Shown piece after piece: positions 44,950 through 56,014 of a stretch of 64,000 nucleotides of DNA. The notes beneath the pieces are model-generated. The model searched no databases. It had not been told where the DNA came from and was given only the letters and a program-made list of their open reading frames with translations. Source of the stretch: Bemisia tabaci (lineage: Eukaryota > Arthropoda > Insecta > Hemiptera > Aleyrodidae); NCBI RefSeq assembly GCF_918797505.1, contig NC_092801.1, positions 11,718,001 through 11,782,000 on the forward strand, read 5' to 3'. Position numbers and translations under genes: made by a program. Each line of letters begins with the position of its first letter. Within the stretch, counting starts at the first letter, position 1.

Positions 44950-45178
44950 CACTGGGAAAAAAAACACATTGGATCCAGAGTCCAGACTCTTGAAAACATT
45001 GACAAGAAAAAATACTCTTGATTCAATCGGATTTTTGCTTGAATCAAAACGAAATCCGCTTACATTAAGATGCTTGGTTCTTGATTTAAGCTAGATTCTG
45101 ATTGAATCAAGAGTAATTTTTCTTGTCGATGGTTTTAAGAAGTCTAGACTCTAGATCCAACGTGTTTCTTTTCCAGTG
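44950..45178 (+). mobile_element. G-type foldback G8, copy of G7
   Basis: Starts CACTGGGAAAAAAAACACAT and ends TTTCTTTTCCAGTG. Arms and interior align with G7. The flanks are CG on both sides (44948-44949, 45179-45180), a possible 2-bp duplication. Confidence 0.87.
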
Positions 45179-45640
45179 CGATTGAGGCCTCTAATTTATA
45201 GGAATTTGAACCCTCTCTTCTCGAACGGATCTACGAATCCTTAAGGTCGATTTTATCCTTTTTTACCCTTTAGGCCTTATTTTAGGCTTCTCAAAAAAAA
45301 TATTCATGTCTATTAAATGAATAAGGAGTCCTAAGGATATTACTAAAAAATTTAAAATTTTATCTCTTCAATATGGAGATGAAAACTGATCGTGGCATCG
45401 AATATATATTAAGATTGAAGCTTTGAACCCTTCTACTCATGTGTATATACGAATCGTTAAGGTTGATTTAAGGCAACGCCGTCGGGGTAAAATACTTATG
45501 TATCTATTAAAATAAACAAAGTAAATAAGTACTTATTTTACTAAAATATATCTAAGGTAACTCTTAAGTGCATGTGACCGATCTCCCGGTTCTGGAAACC
45601 GTATTCTCGGTACTTGCAATCAAGCTTTTTTTATGGTTCA
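45179..45640. other. no gene seen
   Basis: AT-rich. TTAAGGTCGATTT-type phrases recur at about 44823, 45240 and 45460, together with ATTCATGTCTATT at about 44860 and 45302. This points to an old, diverged repeat of about 420 then 215 bp spacing. Confidence 0.4.
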
Positions 45641-45703
45641 GTTCGGTTCGGTTCGGTTCGGTTCGGTTCGGTTCGGTTCGGTTCGGTTCGGTTCGGTTCG
45701 GTT
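45641..45703 (+). repeat. (GTTCG)n pentanucleotide microsatellite, 12 units
   Basis: Twelve uninterrupted GTTCG units. The opposite strand reads as a repeating Asn-Arg-Thr-Glu-Pro peptide in any frame, an artefact of the period. Confidence 0.95.
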
Positions 45704-47326
45704 TGAAAGCCCAGTTGCATTGAAGCAAGGATACAATTCCTACGAACTGAGAAAGCAGTAACAAGAACCGAACAGTTCAGCCGATATTGAACACGCGGTG
45801 CAAATGACCAATTTGTTTTCCGAAGTGTGCCCTGTGCCTCGGCACACAGCCATCTCAACGTTGAAAAACTCTAACAATTCATAGCGGTTTAGCACCACCG
45901 GAATGGACCTATACCAAGCTATCATTTAGAATCTAGTTAGTGAGCGCAGCTGGTGTATATCTCCATGTATCATTACCATAACAAGCCAGTTAAAATAAAA
46001 CAGCCCCAACAGTTTGTCTTCCTTGTCCGATTGCTTCCCTTTCATCTTTCCTCCCTTCTTCGCTATTTCTCTTTGTCTTGTTGGTCGAATCAAGGCGGCA
46101 TTCCGTGAAATCCAAAAGTCATCCCGGGAAACGCCGTGTTTTATGGGGTGCGATTTATGATCTAAGTAGTCTCGAGATGAACGTCTCAGGGCTGGATTCC
46201 TAGGGAAAAGATTTCAAAATTGAACCCTTAATATGCACCACAGATAAAATACGCTAAAAGGGTGGGCAAGACACGTATATTTAATTTCAAAAAACTATTT
46301 TTTTTTGGTTTGAAGAAACTTATTATGGCTCATGGAAGCTTGTTTTGGTTAAAAGAAAGAAAGAAAGAAAGTAATGTTTAAATGTTTTGCGAAAAAGTGA
46401 AATTGAGCATTTCTTCATATCTAAGTATTCCGATTAAAAAAAAAGCATATCAATGTTGACGAATTTCCTTTTCTCTGAAATAAATATAATGAATTCACCT
46501 GAATAAAGTAAAAATTCCGTAAAAATACTAAACATAACGGTACAACCGATTCAAAAAAGGTGCATGCGACTTTTTAAACTTCTGGGAAACGGGGGAATAT
46601 AACTCGACAAATGAAGGCGCTTTGCATGGTTTCATATAACTTATTCCATACAACTATTTGAACGCTTTAATCTAATCTCCTAATGAAGATTCTTGCAAGT
46701 TGAGAACGCCAATTTTCCTCCATTTCAATGTGTACGTAAAACATATCGATTCCATGTCTTGTAGGCTGTCTCGCTTAGAATAGATATTTATAATAAATTA
46801 TTATTATGATAATGAATTTATCATGTATAAATAACTAACATGCCGCTCATATAATTTAATTTATTGTCAATATATAAATGGAGGAACAACATTGTCACCA
46901 AACTGCGGCGGCACGAAAGTTCGCTAATTTTTTACCAGAATGTTAGAGAAAAAAAAAAAACAATTATAGGCTTATGAATAACGGTATCAATGTATGGTTC
47001 ATCATGTATCATGGTATTCATGGTATTCATGGTATCATGTATGGTAATCAGTAAATCAGTATGGTTAATGTAAATATAATCGGTAGTTTTCGATCGTGTA
47101 ACAAGGGCCACTGAGAAACTAGTGCTCCGCCGAACTTCAAAAACTGGTTTATCACAAAAAACTATTTGCTGTGAGGTCGTCGAAGGATTTCAGCTCATCT
47201 GATTGTGCGTGGCTAAGTTACAATATCCCTCCATTTCTGGAAAGACGCAACTCGTTGAAAATCCCAGCGCGCGCCAAATATTTGAATTTCAAATCCGCGC
47301 CGCGGTCGGACGAGTTTTGAGCGCGG
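45704..47326. other. no gene seen
   Basis: AT-rich DNA with a small (AAAG)n stretch near 46345 and imperfect GGTATTCAT repeats near 47010. No coding signal. Confidence 0.4.
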
Positions 47327-47562
47327 CGCACAGTGGTTTTGAAAGAGGTCAGATAAAACGTGTTTCACCAAAATTGCAAATTTGGATGCTTATTTTGTCA
47401 CACTTTAAATTTTGAGGGACGTCTAACGGAGGACATTTTACGAAAAAACCAATGGAATTACTGAAAAACTCCTGCGTTTTGTATTTAAGAAAACTCAAAA
47501 GCTTTAAAGATATTCTCATCATGTGCGATTTTATCCATAGACTAGCTCCACTGTACGGTGCG
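47327..47562 (+). mobile_element. family S MITE, copy S3 (236 bp)
   Basis: Starts CGCACAGTGG and ends CTCCACTGTACGGTGCG. The length equals that of S1, and AAATTTGGATGC / TTAAATTTTGAGG lie inside. The ends are more diverged than in S1. Confidence 0.68.
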
Positions 47563-47802
47563 CGGTAGTGCACAATTTATACTCCATCGATCGGAATTTT
47601 CCCGCAGTTTCCGGCCATGCCGCACAGCCAGGGTAGAACATCGTTTAATCACTTGAGTGATGTCAAATTTCTTCGGATAAACTATTTATTTTAGAGAAAA
47701 GTTATTATAATTCGCCCCTGAAATTTTCGGATTCCCTAAATTAAATATTAAGTAAAATGCCTTTTAAAATTGAAAAAAAAAATCCACAAGATTACCAGAA
47801 AA

Positions 47803-47863
47803 CTTGCACTTTATTAGATGCAACGTCGGAATGTTCATACGGCGTTTCTCATTAACAAGGCAG
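47803..47863 (+). mobile_element. family A right-end fragment
   Basis: GAATGTTCATACGGCGTTTC followed by a decayed ATTAACAAGGCAG terminus. No left half. Confidence 0.65.
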
Positions 47864-48094
47864 CACGGAATACACCGCGAGAGTCTCGATGAGGTTGCAC
47901 TACAGAGTGCCTCGGCGCGGCGCATAAAAACAGTATGTATATAAGCAGCTACAAACCGCACAATGAGCTTCTTGCGTTGTTAAATGAACTTTTTGGAATA
48001 TGACTTTTAATATTTAATCATGATTATTTAAATTACCGTAGAAAAAACATTCGAGTGACCCTTGGAACGGTAAATCTCCTAACTTAAGATACTT

Positions 48095-48203
48095 AGCAAT
48101 ACTTTGTAAAATCTCTTGTAGTAATTTTCAAAATCTCTTGCAATACTTTGCGGAATCTCTTGCAATACTTTGCAAAATCTCTTGCAATTCTTTGCAAAAT
48201 CTC
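48095..48203 (+). repeat. 22-bp tandem repeat, about 5 units
   Basis: The phrase ATCTCTTG recurs at 48111, 48133, 48155 and 48177, then ATCTC at 48199. Spacing is 22 bp; the unit contains CAATACTTTGC. Confidence 0.88.
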
Positions 48204-48316
48204 ACCAGAAATTCATCATCGTGCTTGTGAAAAAACCTTAATTGTCGTGGTATAAATCGGATATTGAATGCGACGTCATGCAAATAACTAGAGCTTAGTT
48301 TCACATTCATTTCCTA

Positions 48317-48597
48317 AGACAAGGTACCTTTATTCTTTTCAGACAAAAGTTAGAGCACAGGAAAATTGTTCCATTCTTCCTTCGATATACCAAAATGAGT
48401 TTAATGCTCGATTTGACTCGAGTAAGCTCTGGTTCAAGTGTGAGCGCGTAGTGTTAATTTACGTAGACGAAAACCGTTATTTTCTTGCTTATGAGTTGAA
48501 TTTGGAATGTTTTGATGCATCCGCCATAACATAAAATGTTGATGAAGACACGTGTAGAGTGTTGCTTAACATCGCACCCCGTCTAGTGGTCCATTAT
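48317..48597 (+). mobile_element. degraded family K element K3
   Basis: Left AAGACAAGGTACCTT and right CCGTCTAGTGGTCCATT resemble the K ends. Inside, GCTCGATTTGACTCG matches the K1 block GCGCGATTTGACTCACG. Shorter and far more diverged than K1 and K2. Confidence 0.55.
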
Positions 48598-48717
48598 ATC
48601 TAATGTACGATTTTTATTTTTCATTTCTCTGACGATTTTCTAACAAAAATGAATAAGGTTTTTTTTATTTTTTTAAATTGTTCTTTTACTTTCAATAGCT
48701 TGGGTGTGAAAGTTAGA

Positions 48718-49062
48718 TACTCAAAAATTGAAGGCACTCCCGATGTATAAGGACTAAAGTGAGTTGCCTGCAGTATACTTTGATGCAACTTTTCGTGTTC
48801 CACGGATGTGCGTGTTGCTTATTCAAAAATTGAGGGTGCTTCCACTTTACAAAGACTAGACTGAATTGGTTGCAACGCTCTGATGCAACTATTCGTATTC
48901 CACGGATGTGCATGTTGCATATTCAAAAATTGAAGGAGCTTTCAATTCACAAAGACTAGACTGAATTCATTGCAACGCTGCGATACAACTTTCGAGATTC
49001 TGCGGATGTGCGTGTTGTATATTCAAAAACTGAAGGCACCTCCGCTTTACAAGGAATACATA
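48718..49062 (+). repeat. V satellite, 100-102-bp tandem repeat, about 3.4 units
   Basis: TCAAAAATTG or TCAAAAACTG starts at 48721, 48823, 48923 and 49023. Each unit holds CAAAGACTAGACTGAATT or a variant, GATGCAACT, and CACGGATGTGCGTGTTG. Not a multiple of three, so no sustained frame. Confidence 0.9.
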
Positions 49063-49560
49063 GACTGCATTTGATGATATGCTCCTGCTGTTGTGCGCCA
49101 TTGAGATTATGGCACCGCCAGTGTTCGAAACTCACAAGCGCCAACGCGCCAAATACGCCTATAAAATGAAAGATCTGCGCCAACGTGGCCCCAAAAAATT
49201 GCCTCCTAAAAATCTGAATTTTCATATAAGGTGATTCTTCGGAATGTTTAGCACCACAAGTGAAAGCTTTTTATTTTCTTCACGATTTCATCATTTGTAC
49301 TTTTGTCTTCCCCAAGTTTCAGCTACTTATTAGTACATACATAAAGTCGCTTTTATAGCGCCGCCTCGCGCTCTGCGACGCCCAATTAGCCAGCTACATA
49401 TTAGTTCTGCTACGAAAACATCTTGCGTATAACTTTTCACTAAATGCGCCGTAATATATAGGCGAAAAGTCAATTTGGCCCCTAAAAAATCTTCAATGGC
49501 GCATAAAAATCGGGCTTAATGCGCCACATGGCTCCTAAAACTCAAAGGTGAGTTTCGAAC
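49063..49560. other. no gene seen; partial M repeat near 49340
   Basis: At 49338-49382, AAAGTCGCTTTTATAGCGCC and CGCGCTCTGCGACG match the minus-strand form of repeat M. GTTCGAAACTCACAAGCGCC at about 49123 and GAGTTTCGAACACTGGGCGC at 49551 form an inverted pair, which suggests one foldback of about 450 bp around it. Confidence 0.5.
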
Positions 49561-49947
49561 ACTGGGCGCCGCCATGGATAAGGCTCAATAATCAAAGAGG
49601 TTTTGTTTAGAGATTCAGCTCCGGGAGCCCACGGTACGACGGGTAGGTGCAGAAAGGGCCACGACCGTAGGGGCGACCCGCGGTCTAGGGAGCAAAGACA
49701 AACACGACCCGGGCCACGGGCGAGACAAGGCGACTCCCGAGTCCAGAATCCAGACATCGCCGCGCCAGCCCCGGCCGTTCCATGACCGCAGTCCCAGCCT
49801 CAGTCCCAGTCCCGCAGTCCCAGTCGGCCTTAGACCGCAACGCGACACCACCGCCGGCCGGCCGGCACCCACCCGACTCACGCAATCTCCCCATCTCACG
49901 CACGCACGTGAGCATGCACGGGTACGCACGCACCCGGAGAAGCCCAC
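49561..49947. other. GC-rich island, no gene seen
   Basis: About 390 bp of very GC- and CpG-rich DNA with repeated CCCAGTCCC phrases near 49795-49825. Frames of up to 110 codons on both strands are Arg/Pro/Gly-rich and unrecognised. Confidence 0.4.
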
Positions 49948-49951
49948 CGTA

Positions 49952-50204
49952 CTGCCGTGCTAAGGAAGAACGCCGTATGAGCCTTCAGGCGTTGCCAAAT
50001 TTCCTTTGACAAAACGCGGCTTTTCTGGTAAATTTATGAATATTTTCATTCCAATTTTTCAGATAATTAAGTTCACAATTTTACCTGAAGATCCTGAAAA
50101 TGTCGAGGAAAAATATTCGCAACTTTCCTCAAAAATGAACATTTTATCGAAGGAAATTTGGCAACTCTCGAATGTTCATACGACGTTCTTCCTTAGCACG
50201 GCAG
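49952..50204 (+). mobile_element. family A MITE, copy A10, TSD CGTA
   Basis: 253 bp: starts CTGCCGTGCTAAGGAAGAAC and ends GTTCTTCCTTAGCACGGCAG. Flanks CGTA at 49948-49951 and 50205-50208 are identical. Inserted at the edge of a GC-rich island. Confidence 0.94.
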
Positions 50205-50254
50205 CGTAAGCCATCGCCCGGAGGGAATTTCAACTCGGTTGCTGAAGACGATGA

Positions 50255-50935
50255 AGGGGGAGCAAGAGGAAAAAACGAGAGGGAAGAAAATTTTCACAGA
50301 TAAGAGGAAGAGGAAAGGAATTGAGTGGAGGAAGGAGGAGAGAACGAAATAGGTGAAGAGGGAGGAGTTGAAGATGAAGGATGAGGACGAAGAGGAAGAA
50401 AGAAAACCTAGGAAAATATGGAATTACCCGTGAGCTTACGTCGGGAGGAGATTTTATGTTGCCGAAGGTGGCGGAAGGATGAAGGGAAAATGTGAGAAAG
50501 AGGAAAGGTACTTACAGAGTGGAGGGAGGAAGAGAAAAGATGGTGAAGGGTGATTAGCAAGAAGAAAGAAATAAAAGGAAAACTAGGGAAAGAAGGAAGA
50601 GGAGGGAGAAGATAGGAATATAATGAAGAGGAAAAAGAAGAAGAAGCTTGTGAGAAGGAAAGAGAAGGAAAAAAGGGAATTTAAGTAAGATGAAAAGGAA
50701 GGAGAGGAGGAAGGGAGAGAAAAGGTGAAGGAGAAGGAAATAGGAGAAGTAGAGGCAGAGGAAGAGGAGGAGGAGGAAGAGGAGGGGGAGGAAGAGGAGG
50801 AGGAAAAGGAGGAGGAAATGGAGGAGGAAGAGGAGGAGGAAGAGGAGGAGGAAGAGGAGGAGGCTGGGGAGGAGGAAAAGGAGGAGAAAATGGAGGAAGA
50901 AAAGGAGGAGGAAGAGCGTGAGGGCAAATCACGCT
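50255..50935 (+). repeat. purine-rich tract with a (GGAGGA)n core
   Basis: AG-rich throughout; the purest block is 50755-50915. Glu-run and Pro/Ser-run frames (up to 184 codons on the minus strand) derive from it. A smaller GGAGGA block follows at 51060-51090. Confidence 0.9.
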
Positions 50936-51095
50936 TAGTTGCACGTTGAACGCAGTATGTTTCGCCTTCATAGGGACAAAAATTATGGGACAAAAATATG
51001 TCCCATAGGTCGAAATAGTCGCATCCTCGGTAATTGGACTGAGTTTCTTCAAATACGTAAAGGAGGAGGAGGAGGAGGAAGAGGAGGAGGTTTTA

Positions 51096-52794
51096 AGATG
51101 GATCACGCGTTGAACCCAGCATTTTTCGCCTTCGTCTGATCGTGATTGGCTAAAACATACCCTACGTATCGAAATAAACGAATCCTTAGCAATAGAACTG
51201 ATGTCTTTGACGACGAAGAGTTTAAGGACCCCCACCTAGGGCTTTTCACAGTGAAAATATTACCTATATGACCAAGGTTGTTTACAGGTATGAAAATATT
51301 ACCGGACATGCGAGCTCCTATGAAGGATGACTCTTGAAACCGTTTGATTTTCAAGAGGATGCAAGTGTTACGTAAATACCAGCCCCAGGAGTAACTATAC
51401 ATTTTTAATATTATGCCTCCCTTTTTGTAAAAATTTCTTTTACTTCCCGTAAAAATGTAGCAAAGCCTCTATCCAGAGCATCCATGAAGAGAGTAATCAG
51501 TTTTATGACCATGGTCAGTAGGTTTAAGTCTGACAATGAGTTTGTAACACTGTTTGTAGCAGCTATGTGTTATATAACTCTATCCCTTTACCCTTGTATT
51601 ATTGTGCTATATCTATACCTGCTTTGTAAACATTGTATACGCATCAATGGAAGAATTGATTCATTAATTCTACAGAGATATCTCGGCAACTATAAAGAGA
51701 GGAAATGGAGTAAAGGAAGAAAGAAGAAATTATTTCACACATGCTTTATACATTTTTGGTTTGGCACTCAGGAGTGTAAAAAATTCTTTAAAAAAATTGC
51801 AAATATTTGATATTCAAGAATTGTGCTATTGTTGCGATTGCCGTGTTTGTATACTAAAAGGAACTGTATTGAAATAAATCAAATCGAAACGGAGAATTTG
51901 CAGGTGTCTGAAATTTGATAAATTTCGTGTATGAACGATCGCTACCAAGTGAGTTGGACACGAGGACACCCTTGATTCATAAATCGAACAATTATTATTT
52001 GCGGAAATATGACAAAAAGATCTTATCTGCTTAAATACATGCGTTTAAATGGCAAATCCCGCCAGATGGCGTCACTATGGCGGCGCATTTTCTCACTTTT
52101 AAATCTACTTTTTTACTATTTCCCATATCAGAAGAAAAATTCTGTGAAATCAGCTTTTTAGATACTTTCAGATGAAGCAATAAAAACTTTGCGTGCAAAT
52201 TCTCCAATACTAAGTAACACGCAGATCTTATGCACATATCCTCCCGATTTAATTTATTTTCAAAAGGTTCTTTTTGGCATGAATACCTCCAAATAGCGTT
52301 CAATACACCATCTTGAAACGTGAAACTCCACGAGGATGCGATACTCGACCAGTGGCCACCTCCCACTCAGCGCGGCCGTAAATCACGGGCCCGTATAAAT
52401 AACGCTCCGATTGGGCCGTAATAACGCCCGAGATTATTTTGTAAAACTCACGGCCGGTTAATACTCCCGTCACAACAAAAAAACACCCAACTCGAACGGA
52501 AAACCGCTCGCAGATACGTCGTTCTTCCCGAGGGGAGTGGAGCATCGATGCTGCACTTTTACGGCATCGGGTCCCATAAAAACTCGCGACGTGTGAGAGA
52601 CGCTGCGAAACACCCATCAAAACAACGTAAGCTCCGCATAAATGACTCGCAGATATGCGGTTTTTCCTTCGGCGGGGCTGCGGTGTATCTATGACAAAAC
52701 TATAAATGGCGTCATTGGTGGGGAAATAGGCGAACGGACGAGAGGGTTCCGGCGTTGTTGCCAGATTGTGGTGAAAATTAGCATTTTCCGCGAC
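51096..52794. other. no supported gene; two unrecognised open frames noted
   Basis: Two frames stand out slightly. Plus-strand 51484-51810 (108 codons) has a hydrophobic middle and Lys-rich C-terminus; minus-strand 52300-52845 (181 codons) spans a mixed-GC stretch but starts inside an A element. Neither shows a known domain, and neither is called. Confidence 0.35.
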
Positions 52795-52798
52795 AAAA

Positions 52799-53054
52799 CT
52801 GCCGTTCGAAGGAGGGAGACCGTATAGACATTCGGGAGTTGCCAAATTTCCTCCGCAAAAAAAACCGAAATTACTGGGAAAATTCTGAATATTATTTTCC
52901 GAAAATCTCGAGCAATTTTGTACGCAATTCGATCTAAAATATCTGAAAATTTCGAGGGGAAGATATGTATGATTGTTGTCGAAAATGCAAGTTTTATCTG
53001 GGGAAATTTGGCAATTCTTGAATGTTCACACGGAGTTCTTCCTCACCACGGCGG
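52799..53054 (+). mobile_element. family A MITE, diverged copy A11
   Basis: Starts CTGCCGTTCGAAGGAGGG and ends GTTCTTCCTCACCACGGCGG. The interior keeps TTACTGGGAAAATTCTGAAT and ATCTAAAATATCTGAAAATT. Flanks AAAA / AAAG agree at three of four. Confidence 0.83.
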
Positions 53055-53410
53055 AAAGCTGGATATTTTGCTGGAGGATTTGGCAAAATGGTTCCGGCCA
53101 TCACGGGTGAAATACATAAGAGATCACGCTGCATGACACTCGCTCATAAATGGTGTTGCTATCCATTTGTTGGAGGCGAGATGAGACCGGTGATGGAGGG
53201 CCCTCTCCGCATATTTATGTAATGCCTTCACAGGATGCTCCATACATAACCGACCGTGATGAAATGTTAAGTGAGGGGTTGTAAGTCATGGAGGCTCTTT
53301 GCTTTTCACTCAGGCTTTCGTTGTTTCAAGTCCAAGAACGCCAAGCAGAGAAGCTGGTTACGATGATGCATAGATGTCTCAACTCTAAAAACTTGCGTAC
53401 GATTCCTCAA
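53055..53410. other. no gene seen
   Basis: Mixed spacer, nothing recognised. Confidence 0.4.
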
Positions 53411-53675
53411 AATTGGATTGCATTTTGCTAAAAGGAACCACTAGCATTGCAATGTTGCTAAGATTGTGCAACTTCTTTTGTCTTGGAGGAAAAACCCGAT
53501 TATCCTTTAATAGTTTCTATTTTACTCGCTAAAAACTGTGAATTTAAGACAAAAATTACCATCTAAATTTCACAGTTTTTCACGATTTCCGCAATTTCAT
53601 CGCAAAGGATGAAGTTGCACAATATTAGCATCATTGCAATGCTAGTGGTTCCTTTTTGCAAAATGCAATCCAATT
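53411..53675 (+). mobile_element. family H MITE, copy H2 (265 bp)
   Basis: AATTGGATTGCATTTTGC at the left and GCAAAATGCAATCCAATT at the right; arms continue through CCACTAGCATTGCAATG. Close match to H1, including AATTACCATCTAAATTTCA. Confidence 0.92.
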
Positions 53676-53964
53676 CTCAGTCCCGTTTTGTGCTGGAACG
53701 GGAACGAGGCAACTTCATTACTTAGTGCTCGTTCTCAAAATATTTAAAACAGAATATTTTGAGTTTTTCCTCTTGGCTATACCTTGGTACATAAATTTTA
53801 ATAATCAGTCCGCAGGGAGTTGTCACATCATGAAATACTTCATTTTTCTGCAGCGTTTAAGCCTCCAAGCCATCACTTGGCTACGTATCCAGACTACCTT
53901 CCCCGTGTGATAGTGGTGTCACAGTCAATCATTTATCTTAAACCTCGTGAACTGCGGTCTTCTT

Positions 53965-54222
53965 ATAGAAATTTACATACAAAGCGATAGACGAAGGAGA
54001 CAAAGCCAAAATGGAGATATCCTATTGGTTGAAACTGATCGTTGTCATGGCTTAAGGAAGACTAAGAATAGAAAAATGAGAGAATAACAATAGAGTCTCT
54101 CGAGGGTTGTAGTTAGTTAATCTATTGCTTACCCCATTGGTTCATTGCAACCATTCGCTTCCACCAGGAGGATCGCTCTGTTTTACCTTCGTCTATTGCT
54201 TTGTCTATTGATTTCAACACAG
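53965..54222 (+). mobile_element. family D MITE, copy D3 with decayed left end
   Basis: Carries ACAAAGCGATAGACGAAGG, CCTATTGGTTGAAACTG, CATTGCAACCATTCGCTTCC and TCTATTGCTTTGTCTATTG in the family order. Confidence 0.75.
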
Positions 54223-54339
54223 TCAAAGCGAAAACGGAGGGATCGTACTGGATGAAACTTATGGTTGTTACGTTGCTAGAGGGAAAATTGAGACCCTATA
54301 ATTATTATAGGGTCTCAAGAGGATTGCCGTTAGGTAAGT

Positions 54340-55227
54340 CAGGGCCGGATTTACCTACTTGCCGCCCATGGGCCGCTAGTATTTTGCCGCCCCCCTTCTC
54401 ATTCGTTTTGAAACATCAATGAAAACCATCAAATGAACGTGCCAGCGGGGGAGGGGTGCATAAGACACGTTTACTGGTGTTGAACACATTTTTTGGGAAA
54501 GCCCTGTCAACACTACTAGCAAACGTTCACGGAACTTTGCGCAAAAATTAAGTTTCGTAAACCTATCTCTGTGTGGACAAGGTCTTCATGTCATAAGAAA
54601 TGAACGAAAAAATTATGAAAGAACAAACATAAATGTGGATTAATGATTTTAACTTCCACCGCCGCGCCTCGCAGACCGCACTGTGTTTGACGCAATGCTT
54701 GAAGTATTCACGCAATCTTGTAGGCGCTATGCATCTCACGCTGATCGCACTGTGTTTGCTGCAATGCGTGAGGTATTCATGCATTCTTGTAGGCGCTATC
54801 CGTTTCACGCTGTCCACAATGACCGCACTGTGTTTGATGCAATGCGTGAAGTATTCGTGTAGTCTTGTAGGCGCTAATATGTGTAACATGGCGATTGCGC
54901 CGCGCCGAGGGCTTCTCCCTTTCAGCTCAAGTCCTCGTCATCATTTCTCTCTAGTAAAAATCGTTCCAGGCCGAATTGCGTGTTTGGTTTCTCTCTTAAC
55001 TCGACTAATAAAAGGTACTGCCTCTTGTATCACTGAAAGACGACGAAAGTAGAAATTACTATACTCTCAGAAAATTAAAGATTTTGTCACCTTTTCTCGT
55101 TTGTCATTTTTTTCTGAAACCGAATTTTTTTATACCTACATTGAAAAAAATTGCAAAATTTGCCGCCTCATATAGATTTGCCGCCATGGGCCGCAGCCCA
55201 TGCGGCCACCCCCTTAATCCGGCCCTG
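54340..55227 (+). mobile_element. hAT-like non-autonomous element E1 (888 bp)
   Basis: Starts CAGGGCCGGATTTACC and ends TTAATCCGGCCCTG. The terminal repeat is short (about 12 bp), with sub-terminal GCCGCCCATGGGCCG and CATGGGCCGCAGCCCATG. Flanks AGGTAAGT (54332-54339) and AAGTAAGC (55228-55235) match at six of eight. No transposase frame. Contains the F minisatellite. Confidence 0.85.
54662..54885 (+). repeat. F minisatellite inside E1, three units
   Basis: TAGGCGCTA starts at 54721, 54790 and 54868: periods 69 and 78. Units contain GCAATGCGTGAAGTATTC or variants and GACCGCACTGTGTTTG. Reverse complement of the array in W, with the same long/short unit pattern. Confidence 0.9.
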
Positions 55228-55331
55228 AAGTAAGCTACTACTTATCTCCTTTGTCTATTGCAACCACTCGCTTCCAGCAATGGGATCGCTCAGTTTCATC
55301 TTTGTCTATCAAAGCCAATAATCAGCCCGCT

Positions 55332-55747
55332 GCTCTGTTTCTCTCGCAACTGCGAAGACCGCGAGCCGACAACGGGGGACGTATCGATCTTAGCGGGTGT
55401 TTGCAGAGTTAATGATCCTGTCTCGGGCCGGCTCCGGGTGTCAGTGTATGTGTGAAAGCAGTGAATATTTACAAAGTAGTTGTCCCGAACAAATTGTATT
55501 GTGCGAACCGTGCGCCCGGAGGGGGGACGCGGGGGGAGAGCGGCAATAAAACCAACAGCGGGAGTCTCAAAGTATTGTCAAAACTCGTTTATACTCGCCA
55601 GCAGACAGAGGACTCGACGCATGCGCCTCGATGAGCTGAGGTGCGCACACTTTAGTTGCCAGATGGGCACAGCCAATGAATTTCCCCCTATGTCAGAACT
55701 GTGGAGTCGAGGAAAATAACAAGGGCTGAGAGGGTGCATTTAATGGC
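55332..55747. other. no gene seen; GC-rich patch
   Basis: Mixed to GC-rich spacer. Overlapping frames of 60-79 codons are unrecognised. Confidence 0.4.
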
Positions 55748-56014
55748 CTGGTTACACGCTCAAATTTCCGTCAAATTTCGATCAAAATGATGACCAAGAT
55801 GGCGGTCGAGAGTTATCTAGATTAATGAGTAAACTTAATTAAAACAGCGTGTTGATTGAAATAAGCACGGTTGTGTGGAAATCAGATGACGGATGAGCCC
55901 CACAGTTCCATCATCTACCGTCAAATGTTTGCATGCCGCAGCAATTTGATGGTAGGTGGTGCGCACCAGTCACCATTTGATCGGAAATTGATGGGAATTT
56001 GAGCGTGTAACCAG
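55748..56014 (+). mobile_element. foldback Y (267 bp)
   Basis: Starts CTGGTTACACGCTCAAATTT and ends with its inverted match finishing GAGCGTGTAACCAG. Pairing extends through TTTCGATCAAA / TTTGATCGGAAA, about 39 bp. Flanks show no convincing duplication. Confidence 0.85.

Larger units (their letters stand above)
54223..55331 (+). mobile_element. family D MITE, copy D4, split by E1
   Basis: 54223-54339 holds the left body (GGGATCGTACTGGATGAAAC, GACCCTATAATTATTATAGG). The right part resumes at 55228 with CTTATCTCCTTTGTCTATTG and ends CAATAATCAGCCCGCT. It lies directly after D3, so two D copies are in tandem. Confidence 0.75.

Noticed and set aside
45564..45858. Repeating Asn-Arg-Thr-Glu-Pro peptide frames
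   Set aside because: A pentanucleotide repeat gives a periodic peptide in every frame.
50583..51235. 136- and 184-codon Ser/Pro-rich minus-strand frames
   Set aside because: Direct translation of the purine tract at 50255-50935.
51484..51810. 108-codon plus-strand frame with a hydrophobic middle and basic end
   Set aside because: No family recognised, no supporting neighbours or conservation data; a single hydrophobic stretch is common in AT-rich frames.
52300..52845. 181-codon minus-strand open frame
   Set aside because: The start lies within family A copy A11, and the translation shows no known motif. Length is explained by the mixed-GC stretch.
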